DNA of 23,235 nucleotides from CAXMQS01 sp036446035 (GCA_036446035.1 JAZFSG010000133.1:1-23235); one strand, 5' to 3'. Shown: positions 13,852 through 22,257, counted from the first letter of the stretch. Notes: generated from the sequence alone by a model not told the origin. Numbers and translations are program-made.

Positions 13852-15177
13852 GTGACCCTGTCCATTAGGGAACTAACCCATCTGATAGACCAGGAGGTCG
13901 ACCGTGAGCGGCGGCTGGAAGCGCGAGATAAAGGGCAAGAAGCTCAAGCCGAGTCGCTGATGATGGGCTACGGCTACGAGCCAACCTGGTCAGAAGGCGC
14001 CCTCAAGAGCCCCATCTTCCAAACATCCACCTTCGCCTTCGAAACAGCTGAGGATGGCAAGGCCTTCTTCGAGCTGGCCTACGGCCTGCGGGAGCCGGAA
14101 CCCGGAGAGAAGCCGGGACTCATCTACAGCCGGACCAACAACCCCAACCTCGAGATCCTTGAGGACCGCCTGGCACTGTGGGACGACGCAGAGGCGTGCG
14201 CGGTCTTCTCCAGCGGGATGGCAGCCATCACCACCACCCTCCTGTCCTACCTCCGGCCCGGCGATGTCCTGCTCTACAGCAGACCCATATACGGCGGCGT
14301 CGACCACTTCGCCACCCACGTCCTGCCGGATCTCGGCATCACCCCGATCGGTCTTCCCGCCGGAGCCAGTGCCGCTGAGATCGAGGCCATCGTCGACGAC
14401 AACGATGCTGCGGATCGGATCGCATTCATCCTCATCGAGACGCCCGCCAACCCCACCAACATGCTCGTCGACATCGAGATGTGTGCCACTCTGGCCGCCA
14501 AGTATTCGACCTCGACACGACGAGTCCTGCTTGGCGTTGACAACACCTTCCTGGGCCCAGTCTTCCAACACGCGCTACATCACGGCGCCGACCTCGTCAT
14601 CTACTCCGCGACTAAGTACATCGGGGGGCACAGCGACGTCGTCGCCGGAGCCGTGAGCGGCCCAACCGAGGCGCTGGCGCCGGTTCTCGCCATGAGGACC
14701 CTCCTCGGCAACGCCATCGGTCCGTGGACCGGCTGGCTGCTCATGCGCAGCCTGGAGACCCTCAAGCTGCGCATGGAGCGCCAGGTCGAGACGGCGCAGC
14801 GCATCGCCCTGCGGCTGCTCGACCAGCCCAAGGTCCAGGGCGTCCTCTATCTGGGTCTACTACCTGCCGACGTGCCGCAGATGGAGGTGTACAAGCGACA
14901 GTGCCTCTCTCCCGGCGCCATGATCTCGATCCTGCTCGAAGGCGGGGAGGCCGAGTCCTTCCGTTTCCTCAACTCCCTGCAGCTGGTCAACCTGGCGGTG
15001 AGCCTCGGCGGCACCGAGTCGTTGGCCCAGCACCCGTGCACCATGACCCACGCCGACGTGCCGCTGGAGGAGAAGATCCGACTCGGCGTTGGCCACAACC
15101 TGGTGCCCCTCTCGGTCGGGGTCGAGGACCCCGACGACCTCATCCTCGACCTGGCCCAGGCTTTGGATGCGGTGTAG
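13852..15177 (+). CDS. Cys/Met-metabolism PLP enzyme (cystathionine gamma-synthase / methionine gamma-lyase family)
   Basis: 441-residue fold-type I PLP enzyme. Lys255 in YSATKYIGGHSD is the Schiff-base lysine; SSGMAAITTTLL and VDNTFLGPVFQ are also typical. It belongs to the longer subgroup containing AYGLREPEPGEKPGLIYSR before NNPNLEILEDRL. Members act on cystathionine, O-acyl-homoserine or methionine; the sequence does not settle which. The N terminus up to LMMGYGYEP is longer than in classical members. GTG 13852 is the first start after the GNAT stop; a TANNNT box (TAGGGT, 13820-13825) overlaps that stop. Met37/38 could be an internal start but the upstream residues look genuine. Confidence 0.9.
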   Translation: MTLSIRELTHLIDQEVDRERRLEARDKGQEAQAESLMMGYGYEPTWSEGALKSPIFQTSTFAFETAEDGKAFFELAYGLREPEPGEKPGLIYSRTNNPNLEILEDRLALWDDAEACAVFSSGMAAITTTLLSYLRPGDVLLYSRPIYGGVDHFATHVLPDLGITPIGLPAGASAAEIEAIVDDNDAADRIAFILIETPANPTNMLVDIEMCATLAAKYSTSTRRVLLGVDNTFLGPVFQHALHHGADLVIYSATKYIGGHSDVVAGAVSGPTEALAPVLAMRTLLGNAIGPWTGWLLMRSLETLKLRMERQVETAQRIALRLLDQPKVQGVLYLGLLPADVPQMEVYKRQCLSPGAMISILLEGGEAESFRFLNSLQLVNLAVSLGGTESLAQHPCTMTHADVPLEEKIRLGVGHNLVPLSVGVEDPDDLILDLAQALDAV

Positions 15178-15184
15178 CGACGCG

Positions 15185-15409
15185 CTACAGCTGCCTGAGA
15201 GCCTCCACCGGCTCTAACCGGGAGGCCCGCCACGCCGGGTGGAGACCGGCCGCCAGGCCTACGACGGCACCGGCGGCTGGAGCGAGGAGCGGATAGATGG
15301 GGTCGAGAACGGGTGTCCAGGTTCGAGATGCCGACACCGCAACGATGACGAGGACGCTCACAGCGGCTCCGATCGCCAAGAACAGGATCAATCGACCCGT
15401 GTGAGCACC
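15185..15409 (-). pseudogene. C-terminal remnant of an ABC transporter permease (MacB/FtsX type)
   Basis: About 74 residues on the minus strand end in LHPAWRASRLEPVEALRQL and a TAG stop, the hallmark ending of MacB/FtsX-like permeases (PAxRAARLxPxEALR). Two hydrophobic segments precede it (LILFLAIGAAVSVLVIVAVS; LLAPAAGAVVGLAAG), as the last helices of such permeases. Homology fades near 15409; upstream of that the frame is only antisense to comM. No start codon context, ATPase gene or remaining permease body is present, so this is a truncated relic. It fills most of the 285-base gap before comM. Confidence 0.7.
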
Positions 15410-15448
15410 GGTGGAGGGCGTTCCCCGGCTCCTGTCACACCCGCTACT

Positions 15449-15454
15449 TACGTT
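15449..15454 (+). promoter_or_regulatory. -10-like box for comM
   Basis: TACGTT, 8 bases before GTG 15463, without a Shine-Dalgarno. Compatible with a leaderless comM-dprA transcript that starts after the permease relic. Confidence 0.4.
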
Positions 15455-15462
15455 GCACAGCA

Positions 15463-16935
15463 GTGTTCGCGTCAACAACATCAGTGGCCCTCGTCGGAGT
15501 CGACCCCCAGCCGGTCCGCGTTGAGGTGCACGTCGCCGGTGGCGGCGCCCGGTTCTCGCTTGTCGGTCTCCCCGACACCGCCGTGCGCGAGGCCAAGGAA
15601 CGGGTGCAGGCTGCCTTGGCGTCTTCCGGCTACGAGTGGCCATCGCGGACTGTCACCGTCAGCCTGGCCCCAGCCGACCTTCCTAAGGCAGGATCCGCCT
15701 ACGACTTGCCGATAGCTATCGGCGTACTGGCAGCCTCCGGAGTGATCGACAAAGCAGCCACCGATGTCGTCGCACTCGGCGAACTGGCACTCGACGGAAG
15801 CCTGCGGGCGCCTCGCGGCGGCCTGGCGGCAGCCCAGGTCGCCAGGGACCACGGCGTGCCGGTCGTCGTGTCGATGGACAGCTATCACGAGGCGGCCCTG
15901 GTCACCGACGTTGACCTGCGCCCGGCGCGTACCCTGCGCGAAGCGATCGAAGTCGCACTCGACGGTTCTTCCTGTCCCGCCGTCACTGCGCCGCCTGTCC
16001 CGCGGACCGTCCTCCCTATCGACCTCTCCGAGGTCCGCGGCCAGGCAACGGCACGTCGCGCACTGGAGATCGCAGCGGCCGGGGGACACCACCTCCTGCT
16101 GTCCGGTCCGCCGGGAAGTGGCAAGACCATGCTGGCTCGGTGCCTGCCGAGCGTCCTCCCACAGCTCGGTGATGAACAAGCCCTGGCGGCTGCTCAAGCC
16201 TGGGCTGCTGCTGGGCTGGCTCGGTCCGAGAAGAGGCTGGCACCCTTCCGTAGCCCCCATCACTCCATCACTCTCGCCGCCCTTGTCGGCGGTGGTAACG
16301 GGCTGCCCGGTCCCGGAGAGGTGACCCTGGCGCACCATGGCGTGCTGTTCCTCGACGAGCTCGGCGAGTTTCCCTCGCACCTGCTGGACGCCCTCCGCCA
16401 GCCTCTAGAGGAGGGATACGTCGATGTGGCGAGGCGTTCTGGCTCCGTCCGATTCCCGACCCAGCTTCAGCTGGTGGCCGCGACCAACCCCTGCCCCTGC
16501 GGCCATTCCGGCGATGCTCGCACGGCGTGTCGGTGCTTGCCAGGGGCAGTCGAGCGCTACCGCCGACGGCTGTCAGGGCCGCTGCTCGATCGCTTCGACC
16601 TGAGGGTGTCGGTTTCCGCGGTCGGGGCGGCTGACCTGGCGGCGCCGCCATCGGAGCCCTCCGAGCAAGTGGCCCTCCGGGTGGCGGCCGCTCGGCTTCA
16701 GCAACAGGAGCGGGGTGTGCTCAACGCTCGAATGGGACGTAGCGCTCTCGACGCCATGACAGTGAGCGACGATGCCAGAGCACTGTTGGCCGGCGCCTTC
16801 GATCAGCTGCAGCTCACTGGCCGGGGATGGGACCGCGTGCGGCGAGTGGCTCGCACCATCGCCGACCTGGCCGCCAGCACCCCGATCGGAGGCAGCCACA
16901 TGGCAGAAGCGCTGGCGCTGCGAGGGAGCTGGTGA
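15463..16935 (+). CDS. comM: YifB/ComM-type AAA+ Mg-chelatase-like protein
   Basis: 490-residue AAA+ ATPase of the YifB/ComM family. ComM is a helicase that promotes branch migration during natural transformation. Order seen: N-terminal Lon-protease-like domain (SVALVGVDPQPVRVEVHVAG; GLPDTAVREAKERV), Walker A GPPGSGKTMLA near residue 215, Walker B GVLFLDELGEF near 292, then NPCPCGH...CRC and the C-terminal Mg-chelatase domain. GTG 15463 gives the family N terminus. The stop overlaps the dprA start (GTGA). Often found in species with no proven competence, so transformation is not implied. Confidence 0.95.
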   Translation: MFASTTSVALVGVDPQPVRVEVHVAGGGARFSLVGLPDTAVREAKERVQAALASSGYEWPSRTVTVSLAPADLPKAGSAYDLPIAIGVLAASGVIDKAATDVVALGELALDGSLRAPRGGLAAAQVARDHGVPVVVSMDSYHEAALVTDVDLRPARTLREAIEVALDGSSCPAVTAPPVPRTVLPIDLSEVRGQATARRALEIAAAGGHHLLLSGPPGSGKTMLARCLPSVLPQLGDEQALAAAQAWAAAGLARSEKRLAPFRSPHHSITLAALVGGGNGLPGPGEVTLAHHGVLFLDELGEFPSHLLDALRQPLEEGYVDVARRSGSVRFPTQLQLVAATNPCPCGHSGDARTACRCLPGAVERYRRRLSGPLLDRFDLRVSVSAVGAADLAAPPSEPSEQVALRVAAARLQQQERGVLNARMGRSALDAMTVSDDARALLAGAFDQLQLTGRGWDRVRRVARTIADLAASTPIGGSHMAEALALRGSW

Positions 16936-17969
16936 GCGAGGAGGCACGCCTGGTCCTGGCGGCAACGGGCATCCATCCAGATCGGTCACGCCAGCTCCGT
17001 GAGGAGATGGGGGCTTCCCAAGCCGTAGGCCGGCTGGCTTCCGGTCGTCTCACGGCTTCGGCCAGGACAAGAACGGCTGCCGGCCTAGACGCCGGATTCA
17101 TATCTCAGCGTCTGCGTCGCCTGGAGATACGTCCCATCTTTCGAGGCGGTCCCGGCTACCCCGCCCTTCTCGATCGCTTTCCCGACGCGCCGGATGTGCT
17201 GTTCCTGCGCGGGACGCTGCCGTCGGTCCCGGCGGTGGCCATCGTCGGCACTCGCCGCTGCACCGGATACGGACGGTCCCTGGCGCGAGCCATGGGAGCC
17301 GAGGTTGCAGCGGTGGGATGGGCGACGGTCAGTGGCCTCGCCAGGGGCATTGACATCGCGGCCCACCAGGGAACGCTCGATAACGAAGGGGTGGGCGTTG
17401 CAGTGCTCGGCTCTGGTCCCGATGTGTGGTACCCCCACGAGCACCGCGATATCGGTCTCGACCTCGCCACCAACGGTGCAGTGCTCACCGAGTATCCGCC
17501 CGGCACGCCACCGGAACCGTGGCGGTTCCCAGTGCGCAATCGGATCATCTCGGGGATGGCGGAGGCGGTCGTAGTCGTCGAGGCCGCCGTCAAGGGAGGG
17601 GCGCTCATAACCGCCCGCACCGCCCTCGATCAGGGGGTGCCGGTGTTCTCAGTACCCGGAGACATCGGCAGGCCCTCCGCCGAGGGCTGCAACCTCTTGA
17701 TCCGCGACGGCGCCAACCCCGTTCTTGGCGTCGCCGACCTCATCGAGGGGCTGACGCTGGTGATGGGTCGCCCGCCCAAGGTCCCGCTGCGCCCAGGGGG
17801 CACTCCTCTACTGGAGGCGCTCGGAGAGACGGGCTCCACCGCCGACCAACTGGCGGCGGCGCTTGCGCTACCGATAGCCGAACTGCTCGGCGACCTGGCA
17901 CGCCTCGAAGCCTCCGGAACGGTGCGTCGCGAAGGTGACGTCTACTCCTGGACCCGCCGAACGGCCTAG
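16932..17969 (+). CDS. dprA: DNA-processing protein DprA
   Basis: Binds incoming single-stranded DNA and loads RecA in natural transformation; also conserved in non-competent bacteria. 345 residues from GTG 16932, which overlaps the comM stop. An N-terminal helical region is followed by the Rossmann-like core: AIVGTRRCTGYGRSLA, VSGLARGIDIAAH, VLGSGPDVWYPHEH, FPVRNRIISGMAEAVVVVEA, ALITARTALDQGVPVFSVPG. It ends in a winged-helix domain (STADQLAAALALPIAELLGD). The usual SGSLITA is KGGALITA here. A longer in-frame start inside comM is not needed. Confidence 0.95.
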   Translation: MSEEARLVLAATGIHPDRSRQLREEMGASQAVGRLASGRLTASARTRTAAGLDAGFISQRLRRLEIRPIFRGGPGYPALLDRFPDAPDVLFLRGTLPSVPAVAIVGTRRCTGYGRSLARAMGAEVAAVGWATVSGLARGIDIAAHQGTLDNEGVGVAVLGSGPDVWYPHEHRDIGLDLATNGAVLTEYPPGTPPEPWRFPVRNRIISGMAEAVVVVEAAVKGGALITARTALDQGVPVFSVPGDIGRPSAEGCNLLIRDGANPVLGVADLIEGLTLVMGRPPKVPLRPGGTPLLEALGETGSTADQLAAALALPIAELLGDLARLEASGTVRREGDVYSWTRRTA

Positions 17970-18026
17970 GCAACAAAGGTCGCTCTGCTCACCCCCCCAG
18001 AGCCCACGGCGTGCTTGACTGGCCCC

Positions 18027-19199
18027 ATGAACACATTGCGCCGAGCCGTCATCGTCGTGGTGGACTCGTGTGGCGTAGGGGCAGCACCGGATGCAGCCGA
18101 CTATGGCGACGAGGGCACCGACACCGTTGGTCATACCGCCAAGGCCGTTGGCGGCCTCGAGCTACCGAACTTGGAACGATTCGGCCTCGGCAATCTCCAT
18201 GGCGCCATCGAAGGCGTGCCTGCCGTCGATTCCCCCGAGATGGCGTTCGGCAAGCTCCAGGAAGCCTCGGCCGGCAAGGACTCCACCACCGGCCACTGGG
18301 AGATCGCTGGCGTTTTGACGACCGAGCCGCACACCACTTTCCCCGACGGCTTCCCGACCGACTTGGTTGAGCGCCTCGAAGAGGAGACCGGCCACGGCTT
18401 CTTGGGCAACTACTCCGCTTCGGGGACGGTCATCATCGACGAACTAGGGCCAGAGCACGCCGAGACCGGCCACCCCATCCTGTACACGTCGGCCGACTCG
18501 GTTCTCCAGATCGCGACACACAAGGATGTCGTCCCCTTGGAGGAGCTATACCGGATGTGCACGATCGCTCGCGACATTGCCAACGACTATCACATCGGCC
18601 GCATCATCGCCAGGCCGTTCGAAGGCGAGCACGGCAGCTACCACCGAACCTACGAGCGGCATGACTATGCCATGCCACCCCCGGCGCCGACCCTTCTCGA
18701 CCACGCCAAGGACGCGGGGCTCACCGTGGTGGGCGTCGGCAAGATCGAAGATCTGTTTGCCGGCAGAGGCCTGACCAGCGCCGTGCACACCGAGGGAGAT
18801 CTCGATGGCATGGAGGCAACCCGACGGGCGATCGGAGAGCTCGATCGGGGCATCGTCATGACGAACCTTGTCGACCTCGACATGAGGTACGGGCACCGCG
18901 AGAACCCTGAGGGCTACGCCACCGGCCTCGCCCTCATCGACGAGCATCTCCCCCACCTTGTCGACGTGCTGGGCCCAGACGACATGATGATCATCACCGC
19001 CGACCACGGCACCGACCCAACGGACGGCGACACTAACCACAGCCGCGAATTCGTCCCACTGCTCGTTCACGCTGCCGGCGCTGCCGGCGTTGACCTCGGG
19101 ATCCGCCAGCAGTACTGCGATGTTGCAGCGACGGTGGCCGAGGGCCTCGGCCTCGATGCTGACTTCTCTGGCACCAGCTTCTGGTCCGACGTCACGTGA
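18027..19199 (+). CDS. deoB: Phosphopentomutase
   Basis: Interconverts (deoxy)ribose 1-phosphate and 5-phosphate, linking nucleoside phosphorolysis to the pentose pathway. 390 residues, alkaline-phosphatase superfamily, needs Mn2+. Seen: VVVDSCGVGAAPDAADYGD, the phospho-acceptor Thr in GKDSTTGHWE, MTNLVDLDMRYGHREN, ITADHGTDPT and TNHSREFVP for metal binding. ATG 18027 fits the family start; a TTG 4 codons earlier adds nothing. No convincing Shine-Dalgarno or TANNNT box is seen in the 57-base gap after dprA. It functions with the two phosphorylases downstream. Confidence 0.96.
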   Translation: MNTLRRAVIVVVDSCGVGAAPDAADYGDEGTDTVGHTAKAVGGLELPNLERFGLGNLHGAIEGVPAVDSPEMAFGKLQEASAGKDSTTGHWEIAGVLTTEPHTTFPDGFPTDLVERLEEETGHGFLGNYSASGTVIIDELGPEHAETGHPILYTSADSVLQIATHKDVVPLEELYRMCTIARDIANDYHIGRIIARPFEGEHGSYHRTYERHDYAMPPPAPTLLDHAKDAGLTVVGVGKIEDLFAGRGLTSAVHTEGDLDGMEATRRAIGELDRGIVMTNLVDLDMRYGHRENPEGYATGLALIDEHLPHLVDVLGPDDMMIITADHGTDPTDGDTNHSREFVPLLVHAAGAAGVDLGIRQQYCDVAATVAEGLGLDADFSGTSFWSDVT

Positions 19200-19238
19200 G
19201 CACTCCCAGCCAGCATCGGAGGCGCCGGTCCCAAGGCG

Positions 19239-19244
19239 TAGTGT
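19239..19244 (+). promoter_or_regulatory. -10-like box for deoA-punA
   Basis: TAGTGT, 33 bases before ATG 19278, in the 78-base gap after deoB. A leader of about 25 bases would hold GTGAGG as ribosome site. Confidence 0.35.
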
Positions 19245-19277
19245 CTTCCTTACTCCGATCAGCAAGTGAGGATCGAC

Positions 19278-20582
19278 ATGCCCCTTAGCTTCAGGCGGCT
19301 CATCGAGCATAAGCGCGATGGCGGGGTGCTGCGCGGCGAAGAGATCCGGTGGATCATCGACGAGTACACCAAGGACCGTCTCCCCGACTACCAGATGGCC
19401 GCGATGCTCATGGCCGTGTTCAAGGAAGGCCTTGACGGCCCCGAGCTGGACGCGTGGACCGATGCCATGCTTCACTCCGGTGAGGTGATGGACCTCTCGC
19501 ACATCGACGCCCCCAAGGTTGACAAGCACTCGACGGGCGGCGTTGGCGACAAGGTCTCCATCCCCCTGGCGCCGATAGTGGCGTCTTGTGGGGTCGTGGT
19601 GCCGATGATGAGTGGCCGGGGTCTCGGCCACACCGGAGGCACGGTCGACAAGCTCGAGTCGATCCCGGGGTTCCGAACCCAGCTGGCCCCCGATGAGTTT
19701 GCCAAGATCGTCGAAGAGGTCGGCGCGGTCCTGGCAGGTCAATCGGAAACGATGGCGCCAGCCGACAAGGCCATCTACGCACTCCGCGACGCAACCGGTT
19801 CTGTTCCTTCGATACCCCTGATCGCCTCATCGATCATGTCAAAGAAGCTGGCTGTGGGTCTCGGCGCCCTCGTCCTCGATGTCAAGGTGGGCAGGGGTGC
19901 CTTCATGAAGGATGTTGACCGCGCCCGACTCCTGGCCGAGACCATGGTTGGCATCGGAAAGGCGAGGGGGACGCCGGTCGTTGCGATCTTGACCGACATG
20001 AACCAGCCACTGGGCCGGATGGTCGGCAATGCCAACGAGATCATTGAATCGGTTGACGTGCTTCGTGGCAGCGGTCCTCAAGACCTGACCGAGATCATCT
20101 ATCGGCTCGGGGAGGAAATGCTGCTGCTGGCAGCTAACGAATCCACGCGGGCCGACGCCCGGTTGCGCATGGAGCGGGCCGTTTCTTCCGGCGCCGCCAT
20201 GGAGAAGTTTGAACAGATCGTGGTCGCCCAAGGTGGAGACCCGGCAGTGCTTCACGACACATCGCTGCTGGCACATGCCAACAACGAGCACGTCATCCAC
20301 GCCACCCATTCGGGTTACATCACCCGCGTTGACGCATTCGGCATCGGAACTGCTGCCCTGCAGCTCGGCGCTGGCCGGGAGCGCAAGGAGGATGACATCG
20401 ATCACGGCGTCGGCATCGCTGTTGAGGTCAAGACGGGCGACGAGGTCACCGCAGGACAAGCACTCGCCCGGCTCGCCTGGAATGACGAAAGCAGGCTTGC
20501 CGCTGCCCTTCCCCTGACTGAGGGTGCCTTCGAGGTTTCCGAGAATCGGGGAACACCGCTCGTCTACGGCGAGGTCCGATGA
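19278..20582 (+). CDS. deoA: Thymidine / pyrimidine-nucleoside phosphorylase
   Basis: Splits thymidine (or uridine and deoxyuridine) with phosphate into base and (deoxy)ribose 1-phosphate. 434 residues. The family signature SGRGLGHTGGTVDKLE is intact, and DKHSTGGVGDK binds phosphate. The three-domain layout ends in the C-terminal alpha/beta region (HSGYITRVDAFGIGTAAL). Whether it is DeoA or the broader Pdp cannot be fixed from sequence alone. ATG 19278 is preferred over GTG 19266 because that GTG lies in the Shine-Dalgarno GTGAGG, 6 bases before the ATG. Lies between deoB and punA, so pentose 1-phosphate products can be used directly. Confidence 0.94.
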   Translation: MPLSFRRLIEHKRDGGVLRGEEIRWIIDEYTKDRLPDYQMAAMLMAVFKEGLDGPELDAWTDAMLHSGEVMDLSHIDAPKVDKHSTGGVGDKVSIPLAPIVASCGVVVPMMSGRGLGHTGGTVDKLESIPGFRTQLAPDEFAKIVEEVGAVLAGQSETMAPADKAIYALRDATGSVPSIPLIASSIMSKKLAVGLGALVLDVKVGRGAFMKDVDRARLLAETMVGIGKARGTPVVAILTDMNQPLGRMVGNANEIIESVDVLRGSGPQDLTEIIYRLGEEMLLLAANESTRADARLRMERAVSSGAAMEKFEQIVVAQGGDPAVLHDTSLLAHANNEHVIHATHSGYITRVDAFGIGTAALQLGAGRERKEDDIDHGVGIAVEVKTGDEVTAGQALARLAWNDESRLAAALPLTEGAFEVSENRGTPLVYGEVR

Positions 20583-20628
20583 TGCACCCAACGCACGCTG
20601 CCGGTCATCCGGCCACTCAGGAGGTCAG

Positions 20629-21456
20629 GTGAACTACGACGACATCAAGACAGCGGCGGACACGGTCGAGAAGCTGATGGGAGACAAAGATCACCGCGTC
20701 GCCGTCGTCCTTGGGTCCGGCCTCAGCAACTATGCCGCTAGGGACGATGCCGTCAGCGTGGCCTACGAGGACATTCCCGGCTTCCCGACGCCCCATGTTG
20801 CCGGCCACTCCGGCACCCTCGTCAGCGTCGACATTGGCGGCGAGCAGGTGCTACTGCTGGCCGGCAGGGTCCACTTCTACGAGGGCTGGTCTATGGATGA
20901 GGTCGTCTTCGGCGTTCGCACTGCCATCGCCGCCGGCGCCGAGACCATCGTTCTCACCAACGCTGCTGGATCGATCAACCCAGAGATACGGCCCGGTTCT
21001 TTGGTCAATATCTCGGACCACCTCAACCTGTCTGGACACAACCCCCTCGTCGGCCCCAACGACGATCGCCTCGGCCCGCGCTTTCCCGACCTCACGGATC
21101 TCTACGACGAGCGCCTCCGTCAGGTAACGCGAGTTGCCGGCGGTGACGTCGACTCGTCGATGGAGGAGGGCGTCTACGCCTGGTTCAGCGGTCCCAGCTA
21201 CGAATCGCCGGCCGAGGTCGCGATGGCGCGAACCCTCGGAGCAGATCTGGTTGGCATGTCCACGGTTCCCGAGGCCATCGCCGCCCGCCACATGGGGGCA
21301 AAGATCGTTGGCATCAGCCTCGTGACCAACCTGGCGGCTGGCGTCAGCGACTCGGCCCTCTCCCACGATGACGTCCAGGAAGTCGCTCAGGAGGCAAGCC
21401 ACCGCTTCGGGGCGCTGCTCGACACCTTGCTCCCGCGCCTTGGCGAGGAGCCCTAG
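20629..21456 (+). CDS. punA: Purine-nucleoside phosphorylase (trimeric type)
   Basis: Phosphorolysis of inosine, guanosine and their deoxy forms. 275 residues of the low-molecular-mass trimeric class. Seen: VVLGSGLSNYA (phosphate loop), HSGTLVSVD, GRVHFYEGW, LTNAAGSINPEI, the catalytic Glu in SGPSYESPAEV, GMSTVPEAIAARHMG, and the base-binding Asn in LVTNLAAG. GTG 20629 is chosen because AGGAGG precedes it and it gives the family N terminus; the in-frame ATG at 20524 lies inside deoA. No separate promoter is seen, so it is probably co-transcribed with deoA. Confidence 0.95.
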   Translation: MNYDDIKTAADTVEKLMGDKDHRVAVVLGSGLSNYAARDDAVSVAYEDIPGFPTPHVAGHSGTLVSVDIGGEQVLLLAGRVHFYEGWSMDEVVFGVRTAIAAGAETIVLTNAAGSINPEIRPGSLVNISDHLNLSGHNPLVGPNDDRLGPRFPDLTDLYDERLRQVTRVAGGDVDSSMEEGVYAWFSGPSYESPAEVAMARTLGADLVGMSTVPEAIAARHMGAKIVGISLVTNLAAGVSDSALSHDDVQEVAQEASHRFGALLDTLLPRLGEEP

Positions 21457-21465
21457 CTCCGGCCC

Positions 21466-21471
21466 TAACAT
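21466..21471 (+). promoter_or_regulatory. -10-like box for etfBA
   Basis: TAACAT lies 24 bases before the CTG start of etfB, leaving a short leader with AGGAG (21486-21490). It is located 9 bases after the punA stop. Confidence 0.4.
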
Positions 21472-21495
21472 CCGGCGGCCGACCCAGGAGTTGCC

Positions 21496-22257
21496 CTGAA
21501 AATCGCAGTCTGTGCCAAACAGATCCCGGACCCGGCCACGCCGTACGAGCTGGACCCGGAAACCCACTTCGTCGTCCGACCCGAAGACCAGATCCTCGAC
21601 GACACCGACCGCTACGGAGTTGAACTCGCCCTGCAGCTGGCAGAAGCCAGCGATGGGACCGTAACGATCTTCTCTATGTCGCCGGCAGGGTCACTACAGG
21701 GCGTCCGTCAAGCGCTCGCGATGGGAGCCGACGCCGCGGTCGTCATCGACGACGAAGCACTGCGCGGTGCCGAGGCGTTGACGACGGCGAGAGTCCTGGC
21801 GGCCGCCATCGCCCGGGATCAGTTCGATCTTGTGATCGCCGGGACTGAGTCGACCGACGGTTACAGCGGCATCGTTCCCCAGCAGATCGCCGAGCTGCTC
21901 GGGATGCCTGCGTTGACCTACGCCAGAAACGTGACGGTGGCCGACGGCGCCGCGACCATCGAGCAGCAGAGCTCGGGGGGCTACAACGAAGTCACGAGCC
22001 CCCTCCCCGCCTTGATCACGGTCACGGCCGGGGCGGTCGAGCCCCGCTATCCCACTTTCAAGGGGATCATGGCGGCCAAGTCCAAACCGGTCGATCAGCC
22101 CACAGCAGCAGACCTCGGCGTCACCGATCTCTCGCGGAGTCAAACCATCACCGGGGTCCAGGCGATCGCGGGTCGCCAGGCCGGCAACATCGTCACCGAC
22201 GACGGCGAGGGTCACCTCCACATCGTCGCGGTCCTCGAAGAAGCGAAGGTGATCTGA
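21496..22257 (+). CDS. etfB: Electron transfer flavoprotein beta subunit (CTG start)
   Basis: Takes electrons from acyl-CoA dehydrogenases with EtfA, passing them to ETF-quinone oxidoreductase. The full family N terminus, xKIAVCAKQIPDPATPYELD, is encoded from CTG 21496, with AGGAG 5 bases upstream. A TAA at 21466 closes the frame above it and no ATG, GTG or TTG lies in between, so CTG is the only candidate; the ATG at 21676 would delete the first 60 residues. 253 residues in total. Seen: AGTESTDGYSGIVPQQIAELLG, ITVTAGAVEPRYPTFKGIMAAK. The stop overlaps etfA (TGATG). Confidence 0.93.
   Translation: MKIAVCAKQIPDPATPYELDPETHFVVRPEDQILDDTDRYGVELALQLAEASDGTVTIFSMSPAGSLQGVRQALAMGADAAVVIDDEALRGAEALTTARVLAAAIARDQFDLVIAGTESTDGYSGIVPQQIAELLGMPALTYARNVTVADGAATIEQQSSGGYNEVTSPLPALITVTAGAVEPRYPTFKGIMAAKSKPVDQPTAADLGVTDLSRSQTITGVQAIAGRQAGNIVTDDGEGHLHIVAVLEEAKVI

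Noticed and set aside
15481..16380. 299-codon minus-strand frame inside comM
   Set aside because: ComM motifs on the plus strand are unambiguous; this is a shadow.
18015..18026. TTG 18015 as the deoB start
   Set aside because: ATG 18027 gives the family N terminus; the extra four residues have no support.
18546..19742. 398-codon minus-strand frame across deoB and deoA
   Set aside because: It spans two confidently identified genes and a promoter gap; composition and His/Val-rich product fit an antisense shadow.
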